This document shows, piece by piece, positions 45,848-54,334 of a DNA stretch of 64,000 bases; the first letter of the stretch is position 1; every line of letters starts with the position of its first letter. Source of the DNA: Acidobacteriota bacterium. Its GTDB lineage: Bacteria; Acidobacteriota; Terriglobia; Bryobacterales; Bryobacteraceae. The notes under the pieces were generated by a model. That model ran no database searches. It was not told where the DNA came from and saw nothing but the letters and a program-made list of their open reading frames with translations. The DNA lies in the NCBI GenBank assembly GCA_017307505.1, contig JAFKEE010000019.1, positions 186,001 to 250,000 on the forward strand, given 5' to 3'. A program made the position numbers and the translations under genes.

Positions 45848-46321
45848 ATGCAACTTTTTAATAAGACTACGGACGACATGGCACCGTCGCGCCGTTTCCT
45901 GACACCCACCGGCGCCGAGAACACCCTCCTCCTCGGAGACGATTCGGCCAACCTCATCACCTGCATCGAGGACCAGTCCCTCTTCACAGGTCTGCGGGAC
46001 GACGTCCACCAGCACTTCGCCCCGTCCACGCGCTTCGAGCAGCACATGGCCGACTCCATCGCCGAGGAACTCTGGCGCAAGGCCCGCTACGCCCTCCTCG
46101 AAACCACAGCCTTGTCCGCCGCCATCGAGCGCGACTGGGAGGCCGTGAAAAAGGAGTGCCCCAACGCCGATCCCGCCTACCGCACCTACTTCGCCTTCCG
46201 CCAGCTAGGCCCCCGCGATACCGCCTGCGTCCGCACCGGCCAGGACTACGAGTCCCGAGCCTGGCGCCGCAGCCGCGCCGATATCGCCGCCCTCCAGGCC
46301 CTCAGGAGCAAACCACGCTGA
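45848..46321 (+). CDS. Hypothetical protein of acidobacterial type
   Basis: 157 aa, start supported by GGAG 9 bp upstream. I do not recognise a domain. Visible features: a polar N-terminus (KTTDDMAPSRRFLTPTG), a central helix-rich part (AEELWRKARYALLETTALSAAIERDWEAVK) and a basic C-terminus (RAWRRSRADIAALQAL). The codon use is C-rich at third positions, like a real gene in this genome. It is followed after 24 bp by the TGPRTPEGK-motif protein, so the two likely form a unit. Cytoplasmic, no signal peptide. Confidence 0.68.
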   Translation: MQLFNKTTDDMAPSRRFLTPTGAENTLLLGDDSANLITCIEDQSLFTGLRDDVHQHFAPSTRFEQHMADSIAEELWRKARYALLETTALSAAIERDWEAVKKECPNADPAYRTYFAFRQLGPRDTACVRTGQDYESRAWRRSRADIAALQALRSKPR

Positions 46322-46345
46322 TGCCCGGCGCCGGGAACCACCATC

Positions 46346-47380
46346 ATGACGAAGCAACCCATCTCCGAGCGCCGCCTGGCCGCCAATCGCGCCAACGCCC
46401 AGAGATCGACCGGCCCCCGCACGCCCGAAGGCAAGCGCCGCGTCTCTCAGAACGCAAGCCGTCACAACCTATACTCGAAGTTCCACCGCCTGCCCGGGGA
46501 GATCGAGGACCTCCTCTATCGCAAAGCTCTGGAGGAAACCGCGGACATCGCCGACCCGCGTTTCCGCGCCCTCTTCGTCCACCGCCTTATCCTGCGCGGC
46601 CACGAACGCCGTCTCCTCCAGCTCGAAGGCAAGCTCTGGGCCGAAGCCCTTCGTGTCAACAACGGCATCGTCCCTTACGCCTCTCTCTGGATCCGCGAAA
46701 ACCAAGCCGAAGTCATCCAGGCCTTCGGCCGCTATCACGCCTGGATCTGCGTCCGCATCCGCGCCATTCAGAAGTCGATCTTCCCCTACATCATCGGCGA
46801 CACAGCGAATCAGACCGGCATCCCGGCGCGAACTCAAGCCCTCCTCGCCTCCGCCGCCGGCTCCAGCCGCCCCATCACTCTGACAACACAGGCCGCGGCC
46901 GGCGGCCTCGAGGACGCGGCGTTGGCAGCCGGACCTGTGCGTTTGGGTCCGCCGCTGGGCAGTGCCCAACTCCTGTCGGGAGCCAGGGGCGGTTTCCGTG
47001 CCGTTCGTCCCGTCCCGGCGCCCCAGGCGGTCAAGGCGATCCGTCCGCCGGCGGTGCCCGGCCTCAGCCTCCGGTTTCTCAGGCAATCCCGCAATTCCTC
47101 AAAGCCACAGTCCACCCCGGCCGCCAGACCAACCTCGCATTCCACTCTCCGCGAGGCAACAAACCCACTGCGCGAGGCTTCACCCGGCCCGATCGCGGTA
47201 GCGGTCCCGGCGACCACGCGCTGCTGCCCGCCGTGCCGCCCTGGCCCGGCCTCACAATCCACTCAGCCGGAGCGATCAAAGCCAACGCAGGACTCGCCCG
47301 GCTTCCGCCTGGCCTGCTCGGTCGGGATGACCCGGCCCCTCGCGGAGATCACAACGGGACTCCCCCGCCCCTCCTCGTAG
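46346..47380 (+). CDS. Protein with N-terminal ANRANAQRSTGPRTPEGK motif
   Basis: 344 aa. The N-terminus (about 8-42) is the widespread basic motif RRLAANRANAQRSTGPRTPEGKRRVSQNASRHNL (quoted in parts: ANRANAQRSTGPRTPEGK, then SQNASRHNL), found in many copies per genome in Acidobacteria and Planctomycetes and never functionally described to my knowledge. Residues about 45-160 are helical and charged (HERRLLQLEGKLWAEAL). Beyond about 170 the sequence becomes Ala/Pro-rich and without pattern, so the true C-terminus may be shorter or the end may be frameshifted. No ribosome binding site is obvious; coupling to the previous gene is possible. Confidence 0.68.
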   Translation: MTKQPISERRLAANRANAQRSTGPRTPEGKRRVSQNASRHNLYSKFHRLPGEIEDLLYRKALEETADIADPRFRALFVHRLILRGHERRLLQLEGKLWAEALRVNNGIVPYASLWIRENQAEVIQAFGRYHAWICVRIRAIQKSIFPYIIGDTANQTGIPARTQALLASAAGSSRPITLTTQAAAGGLEDAALAAGPVRLGPPLGSAQLLSGARGGFRAVRPVPAPQAVKAIRPPAVPGLSLRFLRQSRNSSKPQSTPAARPTSHSTLREATNPLREASPGPIAVAVPATTRCCPPCRPGPASQSTQPERSKPTQDSPGFRLACSVGMTRPLAEITTGLPRPSS

Positions 47381-47739
47381 CCGGACGAACTCCGCATCAG
47401 GGCCTGACCTGTTCTCAGCCCCGGATCGCCGCCAACACGCGCCCGGACTTGCTCTTTGAAATTCGTACCTTGACTTCATCTCACGCGGATACCCGGTCTC
47501 TGGGGCCATGGCAAGGGCCTCGCTGTCTCCTGTTTCGGAGGAGTGGGGCCCCCGGGGCGTTCTACGATTCGGTCCGCGCCTCGGGAGCGGCTCCCCATGC
47601 GGGTCGGGACTTCCCTTCAAAGTCGCCTGGCTCGCCGGACGCAAGGGCCCGCGTCACCGCCGCGGCTGCCTGTGCGCAATCCTCCTGGGGAATCGCCTCG
47701 CTCGAGGGCCACAGCAACAGCGGTACGACGGCGCTCACG
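47381..47739. other. No gene recognised between convergent genes
   Basis: Open frames run through on both strands because of the high GC content, but none has a ribosome binding site or motif. No terminator-like hairpin with a T-run was found. Confidence 0.5.
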
Positions 47740-48393
47740 TCAGGCGCCCGTTCCGCGCCTGTTCTCCGTCCTGCGCCGGGCGCGAACTTCGGGAAGGAAC
47801 TGCTCCGGTGGCACAAAGAACGGGTTTTGCCTCAGAATGCCGCCGATAATCACATACGGGTGAGTTCGCACGATATCCATCACGGCGTCGCCGCTGAACT
47901 GGCCCAGGTGATACGTGCAGATCACCGCATCGTCGCAGCAGCGCCAGACATCATTGGCGCGCGATTCAAACTCGATCAGGTTGTCGACGTGGGTACGCCC
48001 TTCCGCCGCCCAGTCCATTCGGCAGATCAGGCGGCTGGCAGGGAAGCCGCTTTCCACATTGCGGCGCACCAGCTGCCGGAACACCTCGAGCATCCTGTCC
48101 GGATCGAATTGCCCGTCCTGCAGGTACGTGTCCGTGCTGCTTCGAACCTCCAACTGGCCTTTCTGCTTGGCGGCCTCAATGTCGATACCTGCCCCGGAGA
48201 GGCGCCGGAGGTGGTCCGCCTGCTGCTCCGGGTTCACCACATGCACGGCCTTGTCTCCGCTCACGAGGCCTTCCTGGATGAAGGGCAAAAGCACGCGGTA
48301 CTCTTCCTCGTCGCTGTTAAAGAGGGCACAGACATGCCTCACGTCTGTGAGTTCGGAACCGGCAAGTGAAATCGGTCGCACTGCCCTGGCCAT
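47740..48393 (-). CDS. MEDS-domain sensory protein
   Basis: 217 aa from the ATG at 48393, which has AGGAGGGG 8 bp upstream; the open extension to 48477 is therefore rejected. The whole protein is one MEDS domain (family of the DcmR sensor): an initial DVRHVCALFNSDEEEYRVLLPFIQ, GDKAVHVVNPE, a central FDPDRMLEVFRQLV, CRMDWAAEG and a final VICTYHLGQFSGDAVMDIVRTHPYVIIGG. Many MEDS proteins are fused to histidine kinases or HTH domains; this one stands alone. The His and Cys of HVC near the start are conserved in the family. The ligand is unknown; in DcmR-type proteins it is a small organic compound. Confidence 0.9.
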   Translation of the reverse strand: MARAVRPISLAGSELTDVRHVCALFNSDEEEYRVLLPFIQEGLVSGDKAVHVVNPEQQADHLRRLSGAGIDIEAAKQKGQLEVRSSTDTYLQDGQFDPDRMLEVFRQLVRRNVESGFPASRLICRMDWAAEGRTHVDNLIEFESRANDVWRCCDDAVICTYHLGQFSGDAVMDIVRTHPYVIIGGILRQNPFFVPPEQFLPEVRARRRTENRRGTGA

Positions 48394-48864
48394 AAAGCCC
48401 CTCCTGTCGCACGGGCGGCCCTTCGCACGCATGCTGGCTAATCGATAGGATGCGCTACTCAAACTCTGGTTGTCCACAACACCAGGCAGCGGATTACAGA
48501 CAGAATCCTGTTATTCCCTGGTCCCTTTTTGCCCGGTAGTGTTGACGGTGTCCCAGCCGCATCCGGACTAAACACAGGCACAGGAGGCAGATGCGGCCGG
48601 GTTGCGGCACAAATCATCCGGAACTTCAGCATCCGCTTCCGCCTTTCGCGCTTCGAAACCGCAAAATACCGATCAAAGGATACCGAAGCAATCTCAATAC
48701 TTTCGTCTAATTGTCCGCGCCCCACTCTTCTGGCCTAATCACCTACAGAGGCGGAGGGAGCAACACGGGCCGTCACTGGCGTGCGTGCCCCACGAACCGG
48801 TTGAATCCCTCTGCCCGCCATCGGAGCCTTCACTCAGGCTCACTGCAAGTGGAGAAAGCAGACT
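48394..48864. other. Divergent intergenic region, no gene seen
   Basis: 470 bp between the leftward MEDS gene and the rightward sigma-54 activator gene. Short frames lack ribosome binding sites. No convincing sigma-54 (GG-N10-GC) or sigma-70 promoter could be assigned. Confidence 0.5.
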
Positions 48865-49911
48865 ATGACCAGCAGACCAGCAGGCGTGCTTCGGTTTGGC
48901 GATGGAATTGTTGGGCATTCTGCAGTCTTCCAACATGTCCTGAATCAGGTTCGAAGCGTCGCGCAATGCGATTCCACCACCCTCATCCAGGGCGAAACAG
49001 GCACTGGCAAGGAGTACATCGCCCGGGCCATTCACAACCAAAGCAGTCGGATGAACGGTCCGTTCGTCAAAGTGAACTGCGCCGCAATACCAGCCGCCCT
49101 GCTGGAGAGCGAGTTCTTTGGCCACGAACGCGGCGCCTTCACTGGCGCAATTCAGCAGACGAGAGGGCGCTTCCTGCAGGCAAACCACGGAACACTGTTT
49201 CTGGATGAGATCGGCGACCTGCCGCTCGAATTGCAGCCAAAACTGTTGCGTGCGCTGCAGGAACAGGAATTCGAGCCCCTGGGCAGCGAGCGTACCGTTC
49301 AGGTCGATGTGCGTCTGGTAGCGGCCACGAATCAGGATCTCGCCCGGCTTGTGTCGTTGAAACAGTTTCGTGCTGATCTGTATTACCGGTTGAATGTGAT
49401 CCCGATCTATCTGCCGCCTCTACGCGCGCGGCGGAGCGACATCCCGGATCTGGTGGAGCATTTCATTCAGAAGCTCTCACGCCGCCTGAACAAACAGGTA
49501 GACAGGATCCCTGAGGAAGTAATGGAGTTCCTCATACATCACGATTGGCCGGGCAACATTCGCGAGCTGGAGAATTTCGTCGAACGCACCATCGTGCTCT
49601 CGCCGGGGCCAGTGCTGCGCCCGGCTTTGCAGGACCTGCGGCCGCTTGCCAGGCAGGAGCCGGCGAAACCGTTGCAGACGCTTGCCGCGGCCGAGAGGGA
49701 CCACATCCTGGAGGTGCTGGATGCAACCAGGTGGATGATCGGCGGGCAAAAGGGGGCGGCCGCCCGGCTTGGTCTGCCGAGAACCACGCTGATCCACAAA
49801 ATGCGCAAGCTCGGGATCGAGAGGCGTTCGTCGGGCCGGCAGGACTCAGCCCCAGCGGAACCATCGCTCCTCAACTGCGAGGTCTCGGCAATGGCTGCTG
49901 GAACCTCCTGA
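48865..49911 (+). CDS. Sigma-54-dependent activator without sensory domain
   Basis: 348 aa, start preceded by GGAGA. The AAA+ domain begins almost at the N-terminus (about 15-255): Walker A GETGTGKE (43-50), the sigma-54 contact loop GAFTGA (90-95), Walker B TLFLDEIGDLP, and the arginine-finger region FRADLYYRLNVIPIYLPPLRARRSDI. A Fis-type HTH follows (about 275-320, GGQKGAAARLGLPRTTLIHKMRKLGI). There is no receiver, GAF or PAS domain, so control must come from expression level or a partner protein as in PspF. A polar tail of about 25 residues ends the protein. The crotonase and alcohol-dehydrogenase genes downstream may be targets. Confidence 0.94.
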   Translation: MTSRPAGVLRFGDGIVGHSAVFQHVLNQVRSVAQCDSTTLIQGETGTGKEYIARAIHNQSSRMNGPFVKVNCAAIPAALLESEFFGHERGAFTGAIQQTRGRFLQANHGTLFLDEIGDLPLELQPKLLRALQEQEFEPLGSERTVQVDVRLVAATNQDLARLVSLKQFRADLYYRLNVIPIYLPPLRARRSDIPDLVEHFIQKLSRRLNKQVDRIPEEVMEFLIHHDWPGNIRELENFVERTIVLSPGPVLRPALQDLRPLARQEPAKPLQTLAAAERDHILEVLDATRWMIGGQKGAAARLGLPRTTLIHKMRKLGIERRSSGRQDSAPAEPSLLNCEVSAMAAGTS

Positions 49912-50068
49912 TCGGCACCTCGCCCTTCGCCGGATCGTTCCGCCTTGAGGCTTCCTGCGGAACCCCGGATACACCGCGCCGTGCGGTCGGAAGCTGGTAG
50001 CGCCCGGCGCAATGCACTACAGCTGTTCCCATTCACAACACGGCGCCCAGCGCCAGGAAAGGACCCCC

Positions 50069-50926
50069 ATGGCCACTTCAGTGAAAACAGGTAGAAGCAC
50101 AGAGCAGGTGCTGCTGGCACGCATTTCGCCGCGGTATTGGCGAGTCACCCTCAACCACCCGCCGCTGAACATCTTCGGGCCGGAGACGATTCCTCAGTTC
50201 AATGCGGTCGTCACCGCCCTCGAAGCGGATCAGGAGGTAAGGGTCGTCGTCTTTGACAGCGCGGTGGAAGGATTCTTCCTCACGCACTACGACTTCCTGG
50301 CCCCGCTCGAGGATTCCACAAGCATGCCGCCCGGGCCCACCGGATTGCCTCCACTGCCCGACATGCTGGTGCGGATCAGCCGCGCGCCGGTGGTGTCGAT
50401 TGCTTCCATCCGGGGCCGCGCTACGGGCGTGGGCAGCGAACTTGCCTTGGCCTGCGACATGCGATTCGCAAGCCGCGAGAAAGCGCTCCTGTCGCAATGG
50501 GAACTCGGCGCGGGCCTCGTGCCGGGCGGCGGCCCCATGGCGCGCTTGCCGCGGTTGATCGGGCGGGGACGTGCCTTGGAAGTACTGCTCGGCGCCGACG
50601 ATATGCCCGGAGATCTGGCCGAGCGCTATGGCTATGTCAATCGCGCCCTGCCGGATACCGAACTCGACGGGTTTGTGCATGCCCTGGCTACCCGGATCTC
50701 GAATTTTGACAAGCAGGGCATCGGGGAGATCAAGCGCATGGTCAACATGGCCACCCTGCCTCCAGTCAGCGAGATCGCCCTGGAATGGGACGCCTTCCTG
50801 GCCTCTTTGCAACGGCCGGCCGCACAGGCGCGAATTCAGGAACTGATGAAAAGCGGATTCCATAAGCCGGGGGATGTCGAAACCCGGTTGGGCTATCACG
50901 TCGGACTTCTCGGCCGCGAAGCATGA
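50069..50926 (+). CDS. Enoyl-CoA hydratase/isomerase (crotonase) family protein
   Basis: 285 aa from ATG 50069, with AGGAAAGGA upstream. The crotonase core is visible: VTLNHPPLNIFGPETIPQF, the oxyanion-hole strands FFLTHYDFLAPLED and IASIRGRATGVGSELALACDMRFAS, and SQWELGAGLVPGGG with a Glu at the place of crotonase Glu144. The second catalytic Glu is not evident, which is common in isomerase or decarboxylase members. The C-terminal helices follow. It lies between the sigma-54 activator and an alcohol dehydrogenase (33 bp). The substrate is not predictable. Confidence 0.9.
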   Translation: MATSVKTGRSTEQVLLARISPRYWRVTLNHPPLNIFGPETIPQFNAVVTALEADQEVRVVVFDSAVEGFFLTHYDFLAPLEDSTSMPPGPTGLPPLPDMLVRISRAPVVSIASIRGRATGVGSELALACDMRFASREKALLSQWELGAGLVPGGGPMARLPRLIGRGRALEVLLGADDMPGDLAERYGYVNRALPDTELDGFVHALATRISNFDKQGIGEIKRMVNMATLPPVSEIALEWDAFLASLQRPAAQARIQELMKSGFHKPGDVETRLGYHVGLLGREA

Positions 50927-50959
50927 CCTTGGACACGGTTGACTTCAGAAAGGAATGAG

Positions 50960-52033
50960 ATGCCAAACACAACGCTGACGCAGGAATCGAAAGTAGTGCC
51001 GGTAGGCAGTTCCCCATCGGCGGGCGCCGGATATCGTGCGTGGGTCGCCAGGGCCCCGAAGCAGCCCATGACGGTCGAGAACATCAACCCGGGACCGCTC
51101 GGACCGGAAGAGGTGGAAGTCGCCGTCGAGTACTGTGGTCTCTGCCACTCGGACTTGTCGGTGCTGAACAATGACTGGGGCATTACGCAGTACCCCGCGG
51201 TGCTGGGTCATGAGGCCATCGGCCGCATCACGGCGCTCGGCTCGAGTGCCAAAGGACTGAGCATCGGACAGCGGGTGGGCGTTGGCTGGGCCTCCGACAG
51301 CTGCATGCATTGTTTCCAGTGCATGTCCGGCAGTCACAACCTGTGTCCGGAGGTGCGGTTCACAATCGTGGGCCATCGCGGCGCGTTCGCAAGTCACGTT
51401 CGATCCCATTGGGCCTGGGCCTTCCCGTTGCCCGAGGAATTGAATCATGCCGACGCCGGCCCCCTGCTGTGCGGAGGCGCCACGGTGTTTGCTCCGCTCG
51501 CGATGTATGGGAAGCCGGCTCAGCGCGTAGGCGTGGTTGGAATCGGCGGCTTGGGCCATCTGGCCGTAAAGTTCGCTGCGGCGCTGGGCAGTGAAGTGAC
51601 GGCCTTGACCTCCAGCGAGCGCAAGTTCGAGGAGGCCCGCGGTTTCGGGGCGAAACGGGTTGTCGCCACCTCCGATTCGGCCGGCATTCAGAAGATGGCC
51701 GGGCAACTGGACCTCCTGATCAGCACCGTGAATGTGGCCCTCGACTGGGAGGCGATCATCGGCCTTCTGGCGCCAAACGGCAGGCTTCACGTTGTCGGCG
51801 CGGTACCGGCGGCCATCCCGGTCTCGGTGTTCTCCCTCATGATGAAGCAGCGCTCCATCTCGAGCTCCCCCAGCGCTTCTCCCGCGGTGATCCGAACCAT
51901 GCTTGATTTCGCGGCCAGGCACAACATTGCCCCGCAGACCGAGCACTTCCCGATGAGCAGGATCCACGACGCATTGGCGCGGCTGCAGGCTGGAAAGGCG
52001 CACTACCGCATCGTGCTCGATGCGGACTTCTAG
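50960..52033 (+). CDS. Zinc-dependent alcohol dehydrogenase (YahK/CAD type)
   Basis: 357 aa from ATG 50960, with AAAGGA 5-6 bp upstream. Catalytic zinc ligands: Cys62 in EYCGLCHSDL and His84-Glu85 in GHEAIG. Structural zinc cysteines: Cys115, Cys118, Cys121 and Cys129 (SCMHCFQCMSGSHNLC). The Rossmann motif is GIGGLGHLAVK at about 198-208. The combination with the ISSSPSASPAVIRTML segment places it in the NADP-dependent aldehyde reductase/cinnamyl-alcohol branch of the medium-chain dehydrogenases. Likely role: reduction of an aldehyde. It follows the crotonase gene closely and shares its transcript. Confidence 0.94.
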   Translation: MPNTTLTQESKVVPVGSSPSAGAGYRAWVARAPKQPMTVENINPGPLGPEEVEVAVEYCGLCHSDLSVLNNDWGITQYPAVLGHEAIGRITALGSSAKGLSIGQRVGVGWASDSCMHCFQCMSGSHNLCPEVRFTIVGHRGAFASHVRSHWAWAFPLPEELNHADAGPLLCGGATVFAPLAMYGKPAQRVGVVGIGGLGHLAVKFAAALGSEVTALTSSERKFEEARGFGAKRVVATSDSAGIQKMAGQLDLLISTVNVALDWEAIIGLLAPNGRLHVVGAVPAAIPVSVFSLMMKQRSISSSPSASPAVIRTMLDFAARHNIAPQTEHFPMSRIHDALARLQAGKAHYRIVLDADF

Positions 52034-52127
52034 GGCCTGGCCGGATCCGATTGAAACGCGGTCATCCGTTCTCCACCGCACCCGGCGCAGCGTCCAATTG
52101 GAGGCTGCGCCGTGTGCGGTGTTGTGC

Positions 52128-52817
52128 CTACGCGGCGTGCACCGCCGCCAGCACTTCCATCAGTGCCTTTGCGGCAGCCGTCGATGAGGCGGGATTCTGC
52201 CCCGTTACCAGCCGGCCATCCACCACCGCGAAGCTCTCCCAATCGGGCGCCTTCTCATAGAGTCCGCCGATTCGCTTCAACTCGTCTTCGACAAGAAAGG
52301 GGACAACCTCCGTGAGATGAACGGCGGCCTCCTCCCCATTGGTGAAGCCCGTGACACGCTTGCCCTGGACGAGCGGAGCGCCTTTGTACATCACACGGTG
52401 GAACACCGCCGGCGAATGACAGACAGCGGCAACGGGTTTCCCGGAGTTGTAGAAGGACTCGATCAACGCAATGGAATCCGGATTGTCCACCAGATCCCAC
52501 ATCGGGCCATGGCCGCCCACGTAGAAGATGGTGTCGAAGTCTTTGGATCTCATCTCTGAGAGCTTCCGCGTGCCGGCCAGCGCCCTCTGCGCCTCCGGAT
52601 CCTGCTTGAAACGAGCCATCGCCTCGGTCTGGTTCTCCGGCAGATCACTCTTTGGATCGACCGGAGGCTGTCCTCCTTTTGGCGAAGCCAGTGTCAGATC
52701 GACTCCGGCATCCCTGAAGACGAAGTACGGGGCTGCGAACTCTTCGAGCCAGAACCCGGTCTTCCGGCCGGTATTGCCCAATTGATCATGGGAAGTGAGG
52801 ACCATCAGTATCTTCAT
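52128..52817 (-). CDS. DJ-1/PfpI-family protein (Hsp31-like glyoxalase/amidotransferase class)
   Basis: 229 aa, start with AAGGAG 8 bp upstream. The nucleophile elbow is AAVCHSPAVF with Cys133, next to His134; the conserved Glu25 is in GFWLEEFAAPY, and GGHGPMWDL is the oxyanion loop. The length and the FWLEE motif place it with Hsp31-like type-1 glutamine-amidotransferase-domain proteins, many of which are glutathione-independent glyoxalases or deglycases. With the aldehyde dehydrogenase-type reductase convergent to it, a role in detoxifying reactive carbonyls is plausible. Leftward, 48 bp after the OprB gene start region on the same strand. Confidence 0.93.
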   Translation of the reverse strand: MKILMVLTSHDQLGNTGRKTGFWLEEFAAPYFVFRDAGVDLTLASPKGGQPPVDPKSDLPENQTEAMARFKQDPEAQRALAGTRKLSEMRSKDFDTIFYVGGHGPMWDLVDNPDSIALIESFYNSGKPVAAVCHSPAVFHRVMYKGAPLVQGKRVTGFTNGEEAAVHLTEVVPFLVEDELKRIGGLYEKAPDWESFAVVDGRLVTGQNPASSTAAAKALMEVLAAVHAA

Positions 52818-52865
52818 CGTCGTTCTCCTTTACGGATGGCCCGGCTGTCAACACTCCGGGCCTTT

Positions 52866-54137
52866 CTACAGAACGAAGAGGGTGCGGAAGCCGAAGACCG
52901 CCTGACTGCGCCGTGGGTCCGCCCCCACTCCGAAGTAGTACTCGAACACTGGCTGCAAGGTGAGCCAGCGATTGATGCGCACCGCATAGTTCAACTCGAC
53001 CAGCTTCTCCGCCGCATAAGGGGCGATCCCGGCCTGCGAGAGGGAGCGGTTCAACACTCCACTGGTGCGGCTATAGACAAGCCCCGCGGAAAGTGTGTCC
53101 TGCTCACGATGGGGCAGCACGCCGTGGTAGCGCAGACCGCCCGTGAGCTGCGAAAAGTTCTTCGTGAACTCCTCGGGCGTCCAATTGAGCCCGAAAGCCA
53201 GGTCCAATCCGCGGCGGTCGTCGGACCGTGAGCGGTAGACCTGCTGATTCGCCATGAAATACAGGAGATAGTTGGCCCTGCTCCTCTGCCCGTTGGCGAT
53301 GTTGTTGAACGGCCCCGTATTGATGACAGCCCCGATTGCGTACGAGCCCGCGTAACCCGGCGAGGCAGAAGTCCTCCCCCACTTCGAGAGATAGCCCGCC
53401 TCGGTCGCAATCACCGGCGCATCCTTGAACTTGAAATGCAGGCCGTTCTCGTCGTCATGGAATGGATTGCGATTGCCGGAGAAGATGGCCGACTTTACAT
53501 AGAATTGCCTGGCCGGGGCGTACCGGAGCTCAAAAGCCGGCGTGGCGGCGGGCGCAAACGTCTCATGAACTGCGTCGATGAGGTTCCCGAACGCGTAGCC
53601 GAGCGGTTCATTGATGAATGAGTCACCGTACGGCTGCACTCCGTAGGAGTCGAGCCCCGCAAACTGGCCCGCGCGGACGAAGAGCTTCTCCGGGATCAGT
53701 TCCTGCTCGAACCACCAGGAGTCGAGCCGCGTCAGGTTGATGCTGGCCAGACTGCTGGGATTGGCGATGGTTCCGAGGCGGGCTCCAAGGTTGCCGCCCG
53801 CCTGCCACATCGCGGTGATGTGAAACTTCAGGCCGCGCACCAGCTCCGCTTTGCCGAAGTCGATGTCGAGCGTACCGCGGACGCGGCTCCAGTTGGAAAG
53901 ATCGCGCCGCGAGGGGGAGAGCGAGTCGCTCACATAGATCAGGTTGAAGGTCACGCCTCTGTTTGCGAGGGCCGCCCGACGCCCACCCCAATTGCCGAAC
54001 ATGTAGGGGCTTTCCGTTTCTAGCGCCCTTACCGCGGCCGTCGATTCCTCCGCGGGGGCGGAGACCAGGAGACAGCCGCTCAATAAGGCCAGCGCGGCGG
54101 CCCTCCTGGGGATCGGGGAATCGGTGTGCCTCAACAT
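52866..54137 (-). CDS. OprB-family carbohydrate porin
   Basis: 423 aa from ATG 54137, which gives a signal peptide with an n-region RHTDSPIPRRA and core AALALLSGCLLVSA. The mature part shows the OprB signature: YMFGNWGGRRAALANRGVTFNLIYVSD near residue 45, SWWFEQELIPEKLFVRAGQFAG, FGLNWTPEE and an aromatic C-terminal strand (SQAVFGFRTLFVL) suited to outer-membrane assembly. OprB porins let mono- and oligosaccharides pass. Next gene downstream on the same strand is the PfpI-like gene, so an operon is possible although functions differ. Confidence 0.92.
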   Translation of the reverse strand: MLRHTDSPIPRRAAALALLSGCLLVSAPAEESTAAVRALETESPYMFGNWGGRRAALANRGVTFNLIYVSDSLSPSRRDLSNWSRVRGTLDIDFGKAELVRGLKFHITAMWQAGGNLGARLGTIANPSSLASINLTRLDSWWFEQELIPEKLFVRAGQFAGLDSYGVQPYGDSFINEPLGYAFGNLIDAVHETFAPAATPAFELRYAPARQFYVKSAIFSGNRNPFHDDENGLHFKFKDAPVIATEAGYLSKWGRTSASPGYAGSYAIGAVINTGPFNNIANGQRSRANYLLYFMANQQVYRSRSDDRRGLDLAFGLNWTPEEFTKNFSQLTGGLRYHGVLPHREQDTLSAGLVYSRTSGVLNRSLSQAGIAPYAAEKLVELNYAVRINRWLTLQPVFEYYFGVGADPRRSQAVFGFRTLFVL

Positions 54138-54334
54138 GCTCGGGTACGCACCAGCTGACGAGTGCAAATTGCGGGCCTACGATAACGGGCTGAAACGGTT
54201 GGGGTAGCCGGGGGAGCAGAGCGGCAGATGCCGAGCAGCGGTGTCGAACGGCGGACAGCGTGTGGCCGGGTCAGTGGATCACGGGGAGTCTCCGGCACTC
54301 AGAGGGGGTGGAAGGAAAGGCGCATAATAGCTGA

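Noticed and set aside
46156-48369. Rightward open frame of 737 codons
   Set aside because: It spans two genes in another frame and runs antisense through the MEDS gene; extreme Pro/Arg content.
48394-48864. Sigma-54 promoter upstream of the activator
   Set aside because: Candidate TGGC..TGC stretches do not have the GG-N10-GC spacing.
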